A stretch of DNA of 64,000 nt from Bradyrhizobium murdochi. GTDB lineage: Bacteria > Pseudomonadota > Alphaproteobacteria > Rhizobiales > Xanthobacteraceae. This document shows positions 18,295-26,485 of this stretch, piece after piece (the first letter of the stretch is position 1; each line of letters opens with the position of its first letter). The notes beneath the pieces were generated by a model. The model had not been told where the DNA came from, made no database searches, and saw only the letters and a list, made by a program, of their open reading frames with translations. The stretch lies in the NCBI RefSeq assembly GCF_000472965.1, contig NZ_AXAU01000028.1, forward strand, positions 1 through 64,000, written 5' to 3'. The translations under genes were made by a program, and so were the position numbers.

Positions 18295-19064
18295 CTCTCC
18301 TGCAGACGGTCAACCTGAAGAAATATTTCGGCGATACGCACGCTGTCGATGATGTTAACTTGACCATTGCCGAGGGCGAGTTCATTTCGGTGGTCGGCCC
18401 CAATGGAGCCGGAAAGACCTCGCTTTGCAACCTCATCAGCGCCCTTCTCGCTCCCGATTCCGGAAAAATCATCTTCAAGGGTCGTGACGTGACCCATTCA
18501 TCCGTGATTGAGCGGGTGAAAGCCGGCATCGCACGCAGCTTCCAGCTGGTCAACCTGTTCGATGATCTGACAGCCTTCGACAACGTCGCACTCGCGATCT
18601 TTTCGCGCGATGGCAAGATTCGAAACATGGCGGCGCTCGCCGACCGCGACCACGAGGTAGCCATCGAGGCCGATACTATCCTCGATCAATTCGGACTCGC
18701 GAGCAAGCGCAACGAGCCTGCTCGGGGTCTCGCGCAAGGCGAACGCAAACTGCTGGATGTGGCGCTCGCTTACGCTCTGCGGCCGAAGCTCTTGTTTCTC
18801 GATGAGCCGACCAGCGGGGTGAGCACTCGCGAGAAGGACAAGATCATGGACATCATCGCCTCGGTCGTGCGCGGCGAAGGCATCACTGCCGCGATCATCG
18901 AGCACGATATGGATGTCGTCTTCAAGTATTCCAACCGAATTGTGGTGATGCACCAGGGAGCGATCCTCGCCCAGGGCACGCCGGACGCCATCAGAAACAA
19001 TGACGATGTTGCGATGATCCTTCTCGGCTCTTCCGGGCCGGATGCGTTTTCGCGAAAGGAATGA
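18291..19064 (+). CDS. HAAT-class ABC ATPase (LivG-like)
   Basis: A 257-residue ATPase. Seen: Walker A GPNGAGKTS, IARSFQLVNLFDDLTAFDNV in the Q-loop region, a signature variant LAQGERKLLDVALAYA, Walker B LLFLDEPTSGV and H-loop IIEHDMDVVF. The ATG at 18,291 overlaps the permease stop as ATGA, with GGGAGA eight bases upstream; an in-frame ATG lies nine bases earlier. LAQGE in place of LSGGQ is usual in the UrtD/LivG group. It ends overlapping the next ATPase by four bases. Confidence 0.92.
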   Translation: MTLLQTVNLKKYFGDTHAVDDVNLTIAEGEFISVVGPNGAGKTSLCNLISALLAPDSGKIIFKGRDVTHSSVIERVKAGIARSFQLVNLFDDLTAFDNVALAIFSRDGKIRNMAALADRDHEVAIEADTILDQFGLASKRNEPARGLAQGERKLLDVALAYALRPKLLFLDEPTSGVSTREKDKIMDIIASVVRGEGITAAIIEHDMDVVFKYSNRIVVMHQGAILAQGTPDAIRNNDDVAMILLGSSGPDAFSRKE

Positions 19065-19786
19065 TCGTGCTAGAGGTCAAGACAATCCACACCTACCGCG
19101 GCCCCGCTCACATCCTCAACGGCGTTTCGCTGCGCGTGGACAGGCAGGAGGTCGTGTGCCTGGTCGGCCGTAACGGCGCCGGCAAGACCACAACGATCGA
19201 GAGCATTATGGGCTTCCTGCCGCTGCAGGCAGGGCAGATCGTATTTGCCAATGAGGACTTGACCAGGCTTGCCCCACACGAACGCGCCAAACGCGGAATC
19301 GGCTATTCGCCGGAGGATTGCGGTGTGTTCCCGGAACTGTCCGTCGACGACAATTTGATGATCAGCCGCTGGCTCGGAGATGAGGTGTCGCGCCGGCGGG
19401 ACGGCACTGTGCGTCCAGACCCGCAGACTCAGGCTTTCGCGGTCTTTCCCGAAGTTCGGAATCTGCTGCAACGCCAAGGTATGCATCTGAGCGGCGGCCA
19501 ACGCAAGATGGTCGCGATTGCACGCGCGATGATGTTGTCGCCGTCCCTTCTCCTGCTCGACGAGGCATTCGAGGGGCTCGCGCCGGTCGTGGTCAATCGG
19601 TTCACGGAAGCCGTCATGAAGATCAAAGCGATGGGTGTGTCCATCCTGATCGCGGAATCGCATCTCGCCGCCGCGTCGCGTATCGGCGACCGGCTCTATG
19701 TGATCGACCGCGGCGAGATCATCTTCCACGGTTTGCCAACCGAAGCGCGCACCGATGAGAGGGTGATGAAGGCCCTGCGCGGTTGA
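19061..19786 (+). CDS. HAAT-class ABC ATPase (LivF-like)
   Basis: A 241-residue ATPase forming the second nucleotide-binding subunit. Seen: Walker A GRNGAGKTT, GYSPEDCGVFPELSVDDNL, signature LSGGQRKMVAIARAM and Walker B LLLLDEAFEGLAP, where Ala replaces the usual Pro after the catalytic Glu. The switch region reads LIAESH. The start overlaps the LivG-like stop as ATGA. It is the last conventional transporter gene; the next gene begins 55 bases later. Confidence 0.92.
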   Translation: MIVLEVKTIHTYRGPAHILNGVSLRVDRQEVVCLVGRNGAGKTTTIESIMGFLPLQAGQIVFANEDLTRLAPHERAKRGIGYSPEDCGVFPELSVDDNLMISRWLGDEVSRRRDGTVRPDPQTQAFAVFPEVRNLLQRQGMHLSGGQRKMVAIARAMMLSPSLLLLDEAFEGLAPVVVNRFTEAVMKIKAMGVSILIAESHLAAASRIGDRLYVIDRGEIIFHGLPTEARTDERVMKALRG

Positions 19787-19841
19787 AGCGCGTCGTCGCA
19801 CGCGTGCACGATGTGGGGTACGGCTTTGCTGGGATTGCATC

Positions 19842-20984
19842 ATGAGACGCTGCCTGACGTTCGGATTGCTGTTGTCGGCCCTGACCGTAACCGGAGCAGT
19901 GCGAGGCGGTCACGAGTTGCCGGTCTATCCATCCTACTATCCGCATGAGATCGAGATCAGGACCGTCGCTCCTGACGCCGCGGAGAGCCTGCTCCAGCAG
20001 TCCAAGATCCACGCCTTTCTCGGAGGCGAGCTTCGCCTTTCGGGCTCTCCGCCGGATCAGATCGCTGCTGTGGAATCATTGGACTCCTCGGTGACAGTCC
20101 GCATCAACCCGCAATCGTCATATGCGAAAACGGATGCGACCGCTTGCGCGGTCACACGTGCTGTTGCCCGGAAAATCAGCTCGAACAATCCGGATGTGAT
20201 CCTGCACCCCTATCCGATCACACCGCTGCACGGCGATTATTTGTACCACGTCGATCTTGCCGAAGCGGCGAAGAGCCGCTTGCTCTCCGACGCCCCGGTT
20301 GAGCCAACAATCCGGGATCTGAAGATGAAGGCGGCCAACGCTTCCGCGAAACGCCTGCTCGGCCCCGAGCAAGCGGAGCCGGGATTGGATTGGGACATTG
20401 AGGTCAAGCAAACGAGCTTGCCCGAACTCATGGCCTCGGCAATGACCGTGATCAACGGATGGCTGGTCCCGCCAACGGCGAGGAGTGGATGGTACCAGGC
20501 CTATCTCGTTCTGCACGACGCAACCGATGTCGGCCCAAAAGAGCGCGTGAAAGCTGACCTGCAGCGGATTCAATCCGGCGCTTTCAACGATCCGGTTGAT
20601 CGCATCAATCTGGAGCGGGCGATCGTGACCACCCTCGTCGGCGACTGCCGCCAACTTGTCGTCGGCTACACGATCAAGCGGGAATATTTCAATACCGAGT
20701 TCTCGGCCGGGGTCGAGAACGTCGCTTTCGATTCCCTTACTGGCCTCAATTCAGCGATCTTCCTCCGCACGGTGAAGCTGAAGGACTTTCCCTGGAATGG
20801 TTGGCTGCGTCTCGGAATCGATGCACAGCCGACATCCGCCTGGAACCCGATCACGGGCTTTTCCGACCAATTCGGACGACTAATGTGGTCTTCCGTCGGA
20901 GACCCCGCTCTGTTGCCCTCGCCCTACGACGAGACCTGGATGGCTAATCGTATCTCGGAGATCCAGGCTACGCCGCCCCGATGA
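19842..20984 (+). CDS. Exported stand-alone module A protein
   Basis: A 380-residue protein with a signal peptide (MRRCLTFGLLLSALTVTG). It is homologous over its full length to the N-terminal half of the 788-residue protein encoded at 14,034. Shared blocks are HELPVYPSYYPHEIEI, NPQSS, HPYPITPLHGD, NLERAIVTTLVGDC, GLNSAIFLRTVKLKDF and AWNPITGFSDQFGRLMWS. Cysteines at 102 and 269 match C114 and C274 of that protein, suggesting a disulfide. No known family is recognised. It ends 12 bases before the cupredoxin gene. It probably acts in the periplasm as a counterpart of the A half of the fused protein. Confidence 0.82.
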   Translation: MRRCLTFGLLLSALTVTGAVRGGHELPVYPSYYPHEIEIRTVAPDAAESLLQQSKIHAFLGGELRLSGSPPDQIAAVESLDSSVTVRINPQSSYAKTDATACAVTRAVARKISSNNPDVILHPYPITPLHGDYLYHVDLAEAAKSRLLSDAPVEPTIRDLKMKAANASAKRLLGPEQAEPGLDWDIEVKQTSLPELMASAMTVINGWLVPPTARSGWYQAYLVLHDATDVGPKERVKADLQRIQSGAFNDPVDRINLERAIVTTLVGDCRQLVVGYTIKREYFNTEFSAGVENVAFDSLTGLNSAIFLRTVKLKDFPWNGWLRLGIDAQPTSAWNPITGFSDQFGRLMWSSVGDPALLPSPYDETWMANRISEIQATPPR

Positions 20985-20996
20985 GGATCTGCAGCG

Positions 20997-21374
20997 ATGC
21001 CTTACGCACTTTTTCGCACCTGTTTCGTCGGCACGGTCCTCGCTTGGGTAACAGGGGCGGCGAGCATCGGAGCCGGCGCCGCGGAACTCACATTCGACTT
21101 CCGCATCGAACGTGGGCGAATAACGGAGAGCGCACCGGTAGTCCGGGTCAAGCAAGGCGATGTCGTCAGACTGCGATGGAGCACGGATCGGCCAATCGTC
21201 GTGCATCTGCACGGCTATGACATTGAACGAAAGATCGAGCCCGGCACCGTTAGTCTGATGGAATTCGCCGCGAACGCAACCGGGCGGTTTCCGGTGGAAG
21301 TCCATGGGTCTGCTGGGCCCGGCGGCCACTCACATGGGGAAGCTCCACTTGTGCGTATCGAGGTCTATCCGTAA
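20997..21374 (+). CDS. Exported cupredoxin-like protein
   Basis: A 125-residue protein with a signal peptide (cleavage near residue 28) followed by a small beta-sandwich of plastocyanin/EfeO type: VKQGDVVRLRWSTDRPIVVHLHGYD, then GTVSLMEFAANATGRFPVEVHG, ending in LVRIEVYP. Candidate metal ligands are H70, H72, H103 and the HSH at 111-113. The classical Cys and Met of blue copper sites are absent, so it may bind Cu(II) in a His-only site or not bind metal. GAGGA precedes the ATG. It lies between the free module A gene and the membrane gene, four bases from the latter. Confidence 0.78.
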   Translation: MPYALFRTCFVGTVLAWVTGAASIGAGAAELTFDFRIERGRITESAPVVRVKQGDVVRLRWSTDRPIVVHLHGYDIERKIEPGTVSLMEFAANATGRFPVEVHGSAGPGGHSHGEAPLVRIEVYP

Positions 21375-21378
21375 CCAG

Positions 21379-24048
21379 ATGCATCGGCAGCGCCTGATCG
21401 CGACGCGATGCTGCCTGGTCGCGACCGCGACTTTTCTTATGAGTGTCGCACCGGCCGGCGCGCACGGCTTTGGCCAGCGTTATGATCTCCCCCTTCCGCT
21501 ATCGCTTTATCTCTTCGGCGGTGCGACTGCGGTCGTGCTCTCCTTCGTGGTTGTCGGCCTGTTTGTCCGCCGCACGACGCCGGCACACGCCTATTCGCGC
21601 GTAGATTTTTTCGACTACCGGTTCGGAAAAGCCATCGCGGCGTTGGGCGTTCCACTCAAGCTAATCGCTCTCGTCCTGTTTGTCGCGATGCTGGCGGCGG
21701 GCTTTTTCGGCGATCAGAATCCTTACCGAAACCTCGCGCCTACGCTCGTCTGGATCATAGCCTGGATCGGCCTCGCCTATATTGCGGCTTTCGTCGGAAA
21801 TATCTGGCCGCTCATCAATCCATGGCGGACCGTCTTCGACGGCGTGGAGATGGCGTACAGGCGCGTTTGTGGTCGCAAGCTCGCGCTCGACAAACCGTAT
21901 CCCCCCGCACTCGGTGTCTGGCCCGCCGTGCTCTTGTTGCTGGCCTTCTCATGGACTGAGCTCGTCTATCCGACGCCCGCTGTGCCCTCACACATAGCTT
22001 CCTTCGCACTTGGTTATTCCGTACTGACCTGGACCGGCATGTTCGTTTTCGGCAGCGAGACCTGGCCGCGGCACGGCGAGCTTTTCACCGTCATGTTCGG
22101 CACCTTCGCCCGCTTCGCGCCAACGGAGATACGCACCGCCCAGCCGAAACCCCAATTGTTGCTGCGACCCTTTGGAGCGGGGTTGATCGGTCGCGAACAG
22201 GCTTCGCCATCGATGATGGCATTGGTGCTGCTGCTTCTGTCGAGCGTTCTTTACGACGGCCTGATTGCGACTCCCGAATGGTCGGTCGCGGAAGCTGCTC
22301 TCAGGGCGCGTTTGTACGATGTCGCCGAGGTCGGCCCGGTAGCACTGCGTAGCATCGGCCTGGTTGGGTTCTGGCTCCTGTTCATGTCGGCCTATTTGAT
22401 AGTGAGCGCCATCATGAGCGCGATAACAGAGTGGCAACCTTCACCACGGCAGATCGCCCAGAGCTTCGCGCTCATGCTGATCCCGATCGCGCTCGGCTAT
22501 CACCTGGCGCATTACCTCGTATACTTCCTAGTTCAGGGGCAATACATCATTCCGTTGCTTTCTGATCCGTTCGGCTACGGCTGGAATCTGTTCGGAACCG
22601 CGAGTTACCGGCCGAACATTGCAATCGTGGGCGCCCGCTTCGCGTGGTACGCGGCGCTCGCGGCCGTTCTTCTCGGGCACATCGCAGCAGTCTATCTCGC
22701 GCATGCGCAGGCGATGCAGACATTTGCCACGCACAAGCTCGCCTTGACCTCGCAGATCCCGCTGACCGCGCTCATGGTGGTCTACACCTTCGTGAGTCTG
22801 TCAATCCTGGCCGAGCCGATCATCGAGCGCGAGAGGCCATCTGCGCAACCATCGGCCGTCACGCAACGTATGCTAACGATTCCCGCCGATGCGGTACTGC
22901 CTGACCTGGACAGCGGCCGACTCCAGGCCGTCGGACACGGCAAATTCGCCAAGACGAAACTGGTCTATCGTCTGCTCGGCTCGGCGTTCCACGACGGGAC
23001 GAAGATGACGACTGCCGATCTGCTCTACCCGTACATCTTTGCATATCGCTGGGGTATTCGTGGCGACGGCAGCGAGACGCAGTACGATCAATCGCTGGAT
23101 GTGGCAACTGCGCCGATCCGTCGTGAGCTTGCCGGATTGCGGGTCGTGGGCAGCGAAACCGCATCCAAATCCGTCCGGATTGGTGACGTCGATTTTCTCC
23201 GCGAAGTGCTCACGATCGAAGTCTATACGACCACGGCACCGACAAGCCCGGAACGGGAGGCGATCCCGGCACCGCCCTGGAGTACGCTGCCCTGGCATCT
23301 CCTCGTCCTGATGGAGGAAGCGGTCGGCCGGAACTGGGCGACGTTCTCGCGGACAGAAGCTGTTCGCCGCGGCGTCGAATGGCTGGACCTCGTGCGCTCA
23401 CAACCACTGAACGCGCGGCTCGCGGCCCTGACCGAGCGCTTTGAGCGTGAAGGCTACAGGCCCGAAGCATTGGCCCCGCTCGTCAGCGTTGACGAGGCAC
23501 GCCGGCGGTGGGCGGGACTCTCCGCGTTCTACAAGGCCAACGGCCACTTCCTGGTGGCGAACGGACCTTATCGGCTCAAGAGCTGGTCGCACGACAGCGT
23601 GGTGCTCTCTGCGTTCAGAGACTTGAGCTACCCATTGGGCGTCGGTTCCTACGATATCTATCCGATTCCGCGTCGCGGATTCGTCACAGAGGTGGATTGG
23701 ACGGGTGACAAGGTGCGATTGTCCGGCGACATCGAAATGATCGACAAGTTTCAGCGCAGGCATCGCCTTAAGCGTGTACCGCTCTCATCCATACCGCCCG
23801 ACGTACTGAAACGGACACCCTTGGAATGCCGGATCGTGGTCGTCGACGATCAGAAGCATGTGGTACTCGCCGGCGCTACCCCTCTTGGCGAAAGCTCCTT
23901 GTTCCAATTCGATTTCAAGAATCGGCTGCCGGCCGGCCACTATACGATGTTCGCGGTCGTGACGATCAACGGCAATGTCATGAATGCCGATATTCGGCAG
24001 ATACCGATCATCCTTTCTTCCGATCGAAAACGCGAAGAAGCCCGGTAG
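21379..24048 (+). CDS. Polytopic membrane protein fused to module B
   Basis: An 889-residue protein. A signal-like segment (1-28, ending PAGA) is followed by HGFGQRYDLPLPLSLYLFG and roughly ten membrane segments between residues 40 and 480, including LINPWRTVFDG and GYHLAHYLVYFLV. A soluble domain (about 497-885) is homologous to module B of the 788-residue protein: HDGTKMTTADLLYPY, APPWSTLPWHLLVLMEEAV, WLDLVRSQ and NGPYRLKSW are shared. I chose the ATG at 21,379, four bases after the cupredoxin stop; a start at 21,304 would overlap that gene and precede the signal segment. The last gene of the operon; function unknown. Confidence 0.82.
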   Translation: MHRQRLIATRCCLVATATFLMSVAPAGAHGFGQRYDLPLPLSLYLFGGATAVVLSFVVVGLFVRRTTPAHAYSRVDFFDYRFGKAIAALGVPLKLIALVLFVAMLAAGFFGDQNPYRNLAPTLVWIIAWIGLAYIAAFVGNIWPLINPWRTVFDGVEMAYRRVCGRKLALDKPYPPALGVWPAVLLLLAFSWTELVYPTPAVPSHIASFALGYSVLTWTGMFVFGSETWPRHGELFTVMFGTFARFAPTEIRTAQPKPQLLLRPFGAGLIGREQASPSMMALVLLLLSSVLYDGLIATPEWSVAEAALRARLYDVAEVGPVALRSIGLVGFWLLFMSAYLIVSAIMSAITEWQPSPRQIAQSFALMLIPIALGYHLAHYLVYFLVQGQYIIPLLSDPFGYGWNLFGTASYRPNIAIVGARFAWYAALAAVLLGHIAAVYLAHAQAMQTFATHKLALTSQIPLTALMVVYTFVSLSILAEPIIERERPSAQPSAVTQRMLTIPADAVLPDLDSGRLQAVGHGKFAKTKLVYRLLGSAFHDGTKMTTADLLYPYIFAYRWGIRGDGSETQYDQSLDVATAPIRRELAGLRVVGSETASKSVRIGDVDFLREVLTIEVYTTTAPTSPEREAIPAPPWSTLPWHLLVLMEEAVGRNWATFSRTEAVRRGVEWLDLVRSQPLNARLAALTERFEREGYRPEALAPLVSVDEARRRWAGLSAFYKANGHFLVANGPYRLKSWSHDSVVLSAFRDLSYPLGVGSYDIYPIPRRGFVTEVDWTGDKVRLSGDIEMIDKFQRRHRLKRVPLSSIPPDVLKRTPLECRIVVVDDQKHVVLAGATPLGESSLFQFDFKNRLPAGHYTMFAVVTINGNVMNADIRQIPIILSSDRKREEAR

Positions 24049-24459
24049 GAGTAAGCGCCGGAACAGGTCGTTGCTCGACGAACACCGTACCGCTGCCCGG
24101 CCTGTGGTAGTTGGGGAGCGACGCGACCCTCGACCGGATTTTTGTCCTTGCCGCAACCAGCCGAGCCCTTGTCCGTCGTCAACGACAGAGCTGTGCTCGC
24201 GACGATCACGGTCAGCTCTTAGATCACACGCGGGCGCCCTGCCCTTCGACCTAGCTGTTTGCGTCGGTCAGAACTTCAACCCGAAATCACGTCATGCCTA
24301 GAAAGAGCGACTGCCCGGCTTGCCGTCGATAGATTTTTCTTGATCTCCCGGTGCACACGTCGTGCACACGCCGCCTTCTAACACATTGAAAAAATTGAAC
24401 TCTCGTTCCAAATCCATCATTGGACAAAGCGTGGCGCCGTTCCCGGGTCGCTGCGGCTA
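24049..24459. other. Intergenic DNA after the nine-gene operon
   Basis: No gene is supported. A nine-base direct repeat GTGCACACG occurs at 24,351-24,359 and 24,362-24,370 with a two-base spacer, and could be a protein-binding site. No clear terminator was found after 24,048. Confidence 0.4.
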
Positions 24460-24768
24460 TTGCGAAAATGGCTATCGCCCGCACAGCGGGAGCAGTTCGC
24501 CAGGAGGGGCTACTTCGAAGTCGTCGGAAGCGACAGCGGAACGCGGTACAGGATCCACGCCGGGGCCTCGGTGAACGTGTGCGAGATCGACGAAAGAGGT
24601 CGCCTGCAGGAGGGGTTGTGTTTCATGCCGATTGGCGCGCTGCCGATCGGAGATGTCATGCTCGCCCAGAAGATCGCGCTGGAGACATGCGAGGACAAGG
24701 CGCGCGCCGTGGCCCGCAGGTTCACTCCGAACGGTTTCCATTTCAGACAAACCCGACCTCTCGGCTAA
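24460..24768 (+). CDS. Small conserved hypothetical protein
   Basis: A 102-residue protein starting at TTG. It contains WLSPAQREQFARRGYFEVVGSD, GTRYRIHAG, VNVCEIDERGR and GDVMLAQKIALETCE. I recall similar small proteins of unknown function in Bradyrhizobium. The true start may lie upstream: a different frame from 24,420 (MDKAWRRSRVAAAI) resembles a plausible N-terminus and would need one frame change at about 24,460, so the gene may be slightly damaged. It converges with ku. Confidence 0.6.
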   Translation: MRKWLSPAQREQFARRGYFEVVGSDSGTRYRIHAGASVNVCEIDERGRLQEGLCFMPIGALPIGDVMLAQKIALETCEDKARAVARRFTPNGFHFRQTRPLG

Positions 24769-24869
24769 CGCCGCGGACCTCATCGCGACTGCGGCGGAGC
24801 CCGTTCTATGCCGACTTCCGCTGCGGCTTCGACGTCGTCTTCCTTGCAGCGTTCTCCTTCGCCGGCTTC

Positions 24870-25718
24870 TTACCAGAGATCGCCAGCAACATCTTTCTGT
24901 CCGGCGGCCGCTTTCTTCGGCTTCTTCGTGGCTTTCGGGGGCTGCTCCTTGCCGACGCTCCGGCGCAGCGCCTCCATTAGGTCGACGACGTTGCCGGCGG
25001 CGGGACGCTCCTTCGGCGTGATCGGCTTGCCGGCGCGCTTCTGGTTGATGAGCTCGACGAGCGCGTTTTTGTAGTGGTCCTCGAACTTGTCCGGCTCGAA
25101 CCGCCCCGACTTCTGGTTCACGATGTGCTTGGCGAGATCGAGCATGTCCTTGGTAATTTTGACGTCCTGGATTTCCTCGAAATATTCCTGCTCGGACCGC
25201 ACTTCGTACGGGTAGCGCAGGAGCGTACCGACTAGCCCCTTGTCGAGCGGTTCGAGCGCGATGATGTGCTCGCGGTTGGTGAGGACGACACGTCCGATCG
25301 CGACCTTGTCCATCTCGCGGATGGTCTCGCGGATCACCGCGAACGCGTCATGGCCGACCTTGCCGTCGGGCCGCGGGTAGTAGGGGCGGATCAGATAGCG
25401 AGGGTCGATCTCACTGCGGTCGACAAACTCGTCGATCTCAATCGTGCGGGTGGATTCCAGTGCAACGTTTTCGAGTTCCTTCTTCGAGACCTCGATGAAG
25501 GTATCTTTGTCGAGCGCGTAGCCCTTGACGATGTCCTCGTTAGGGACTTCCTCGCCGGTGTCGGCATCCACCTTCAGGTACTTGATGCGGTGACCGGTCT
25601 TCCGGTTCAGCTGATTGAACGAGATCTTCTCGCTCTCGGAGGTGGCGGGGTACAGCGCGACCGGACAGGTGACGAGGGATAGACGCAGGAAGCCTTTCCA
25701 GTTGGCGCGCGGTGCCAT
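24870..25718 (-). CDS. ku: Ku protein of bacterial non-homologous end joining
   Basis: A 282-residue Ku-domain protein that binds DNA double-strand ends as a homodimer and recruits ligase LigD. Family features: RANWKGFLRLSLVTCPVALY, FNQLNRKTGHRIKYLKVDADTGEEV, KGYALDKDTFIEVSKKELE, and a Lys-rich C-terminal tail. The ATG at 25,718 fits the family N-terminus; the open frame continues upstream to 26,153 but that part has no Ku similarity. No ligD gene is in the window; many rhizobia carry several ku copies, some of them unlinked to ligD. Confidence 0.95.
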   Translation of the reverse strand: MAPRANWKGFLRLSLVTCPVALYPATSESEKISFNQLNRKTGHRIKYLKVDADTGEEVPNEDIVKGYALDKDTFIEVSKKELENVALESTRTIEIDEFVDRSEIDPRYLIRPYYPRPDGKVGHDAFAVIRETIREMDKVAIGRVVLTNREHIIALEPLDKGLVGTLLRYPYEVRSEQEYFEEIQDVKITKDMLDLAKHIVNQKSGRFEPDKFEDHYKNALVELINQKRAGKPITPKERPAAGNVVDLMEALRRSVGKEQPPKATKKPKKAAAGQKDVAGDLW

Positions 25719-26236
25719 GTACGCAGAACTCCGGGAGGTGATGCCGGATTCAAGACGAGGGAGCGTGGTTCCGACGGCACCGGGCCGGAGGCGGCGACAT
25801 CTGGTTCGCACTCGACGAGACGCGTCGCCTCGCCTGCTTCGCCGGCATCTGGACCAACTGGACGTGGGTACGGAAGGTGGGACTACCAGCGACCTATTCG
25901 CGTTCCTCACGACGGAGCCGAACTCAGAGGGGGCGCCATCCATCCGAAGGCAATGCCGGTGATCCTGACAACGCAGACCAAAGTTGAGACCTGGACGACG
26001 GCATCCTCTGACGAGGCTCTTCTGGCTGGAGCCATTAAGCGACACAAACCGCAAGCTTGAAATCGAATCCCCGAGAGCATCGTCGTTCCTAAAGAAAACA
26101 TTCCAGGCCTGTTGGGCTGGCATCGGTCCCGCTCTCCTAGGGTCCCATTCCAAGGCCGCGAAAATGCGACCTCGTTGGAACGCAAGATCTGTTCCCTAGG
26201 TTTTAACTCGACAGGTGACGCGCCCGGGATTGGCCG
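25719..26236. other. Intergenic DNA upstream of ku
   Basis: A stretch between the divergently transcribed ku and the DUF6894 gene that should contain both promoters. Open frames here are uninterrupted but lack any domain feature and are probably chance. Confidence 0.4.
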
Positions 26237-26485
26237 ATGAAGCGCTATTACCTTGACTTACGCGACGGCGACGCCGTTTCCGTGGATGAGGAAGGGCTTG
26301 AACTGCCCGATATTGAAGCTGTGCAGGAAGAGGCGGTTCGCTCGTTGGTTGATATGGCAAAGGATGCGGTACGAGGCAGGCGCTTCAACGCCTTCGGCCG
26401 TGGTATGGAAGTCGAAGTCCGCGATGAAGACGGCCCTGTACTGCAGGCAAAATTCACGTTCGAGATAAATTGGAAAAAGCAATAA
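26237..26485 (+). CDS. DUF6894 family protein
   Basis: An 82-residue acidic protein with the DUF6894 pattern: RYYLDLRDGDAVSVDEEGLE at the N-terminus, then IEAVQEEAVRSLVDMAKDAV and VEVRDEDGPVLQAKFTFEI. These small proteins are frequent in Bradyrhizobium and have no assigned function. It is a single gene with no obvious partner. Confidence 0.85.
   Translation: MKRYYLDLRDGDAVSVDEEGLELPDIEAVQEEAVRSLVDMAKDAVRGRRFNAFGRGMEVEVRDEDGPVLQAKFTFEINWKKQ

Noticed and set aside
25719..26153. Upstream extension of Ku by 145 codons
   Set aside because: No Ku similarity there; the family N-terminus starts at 25,718.
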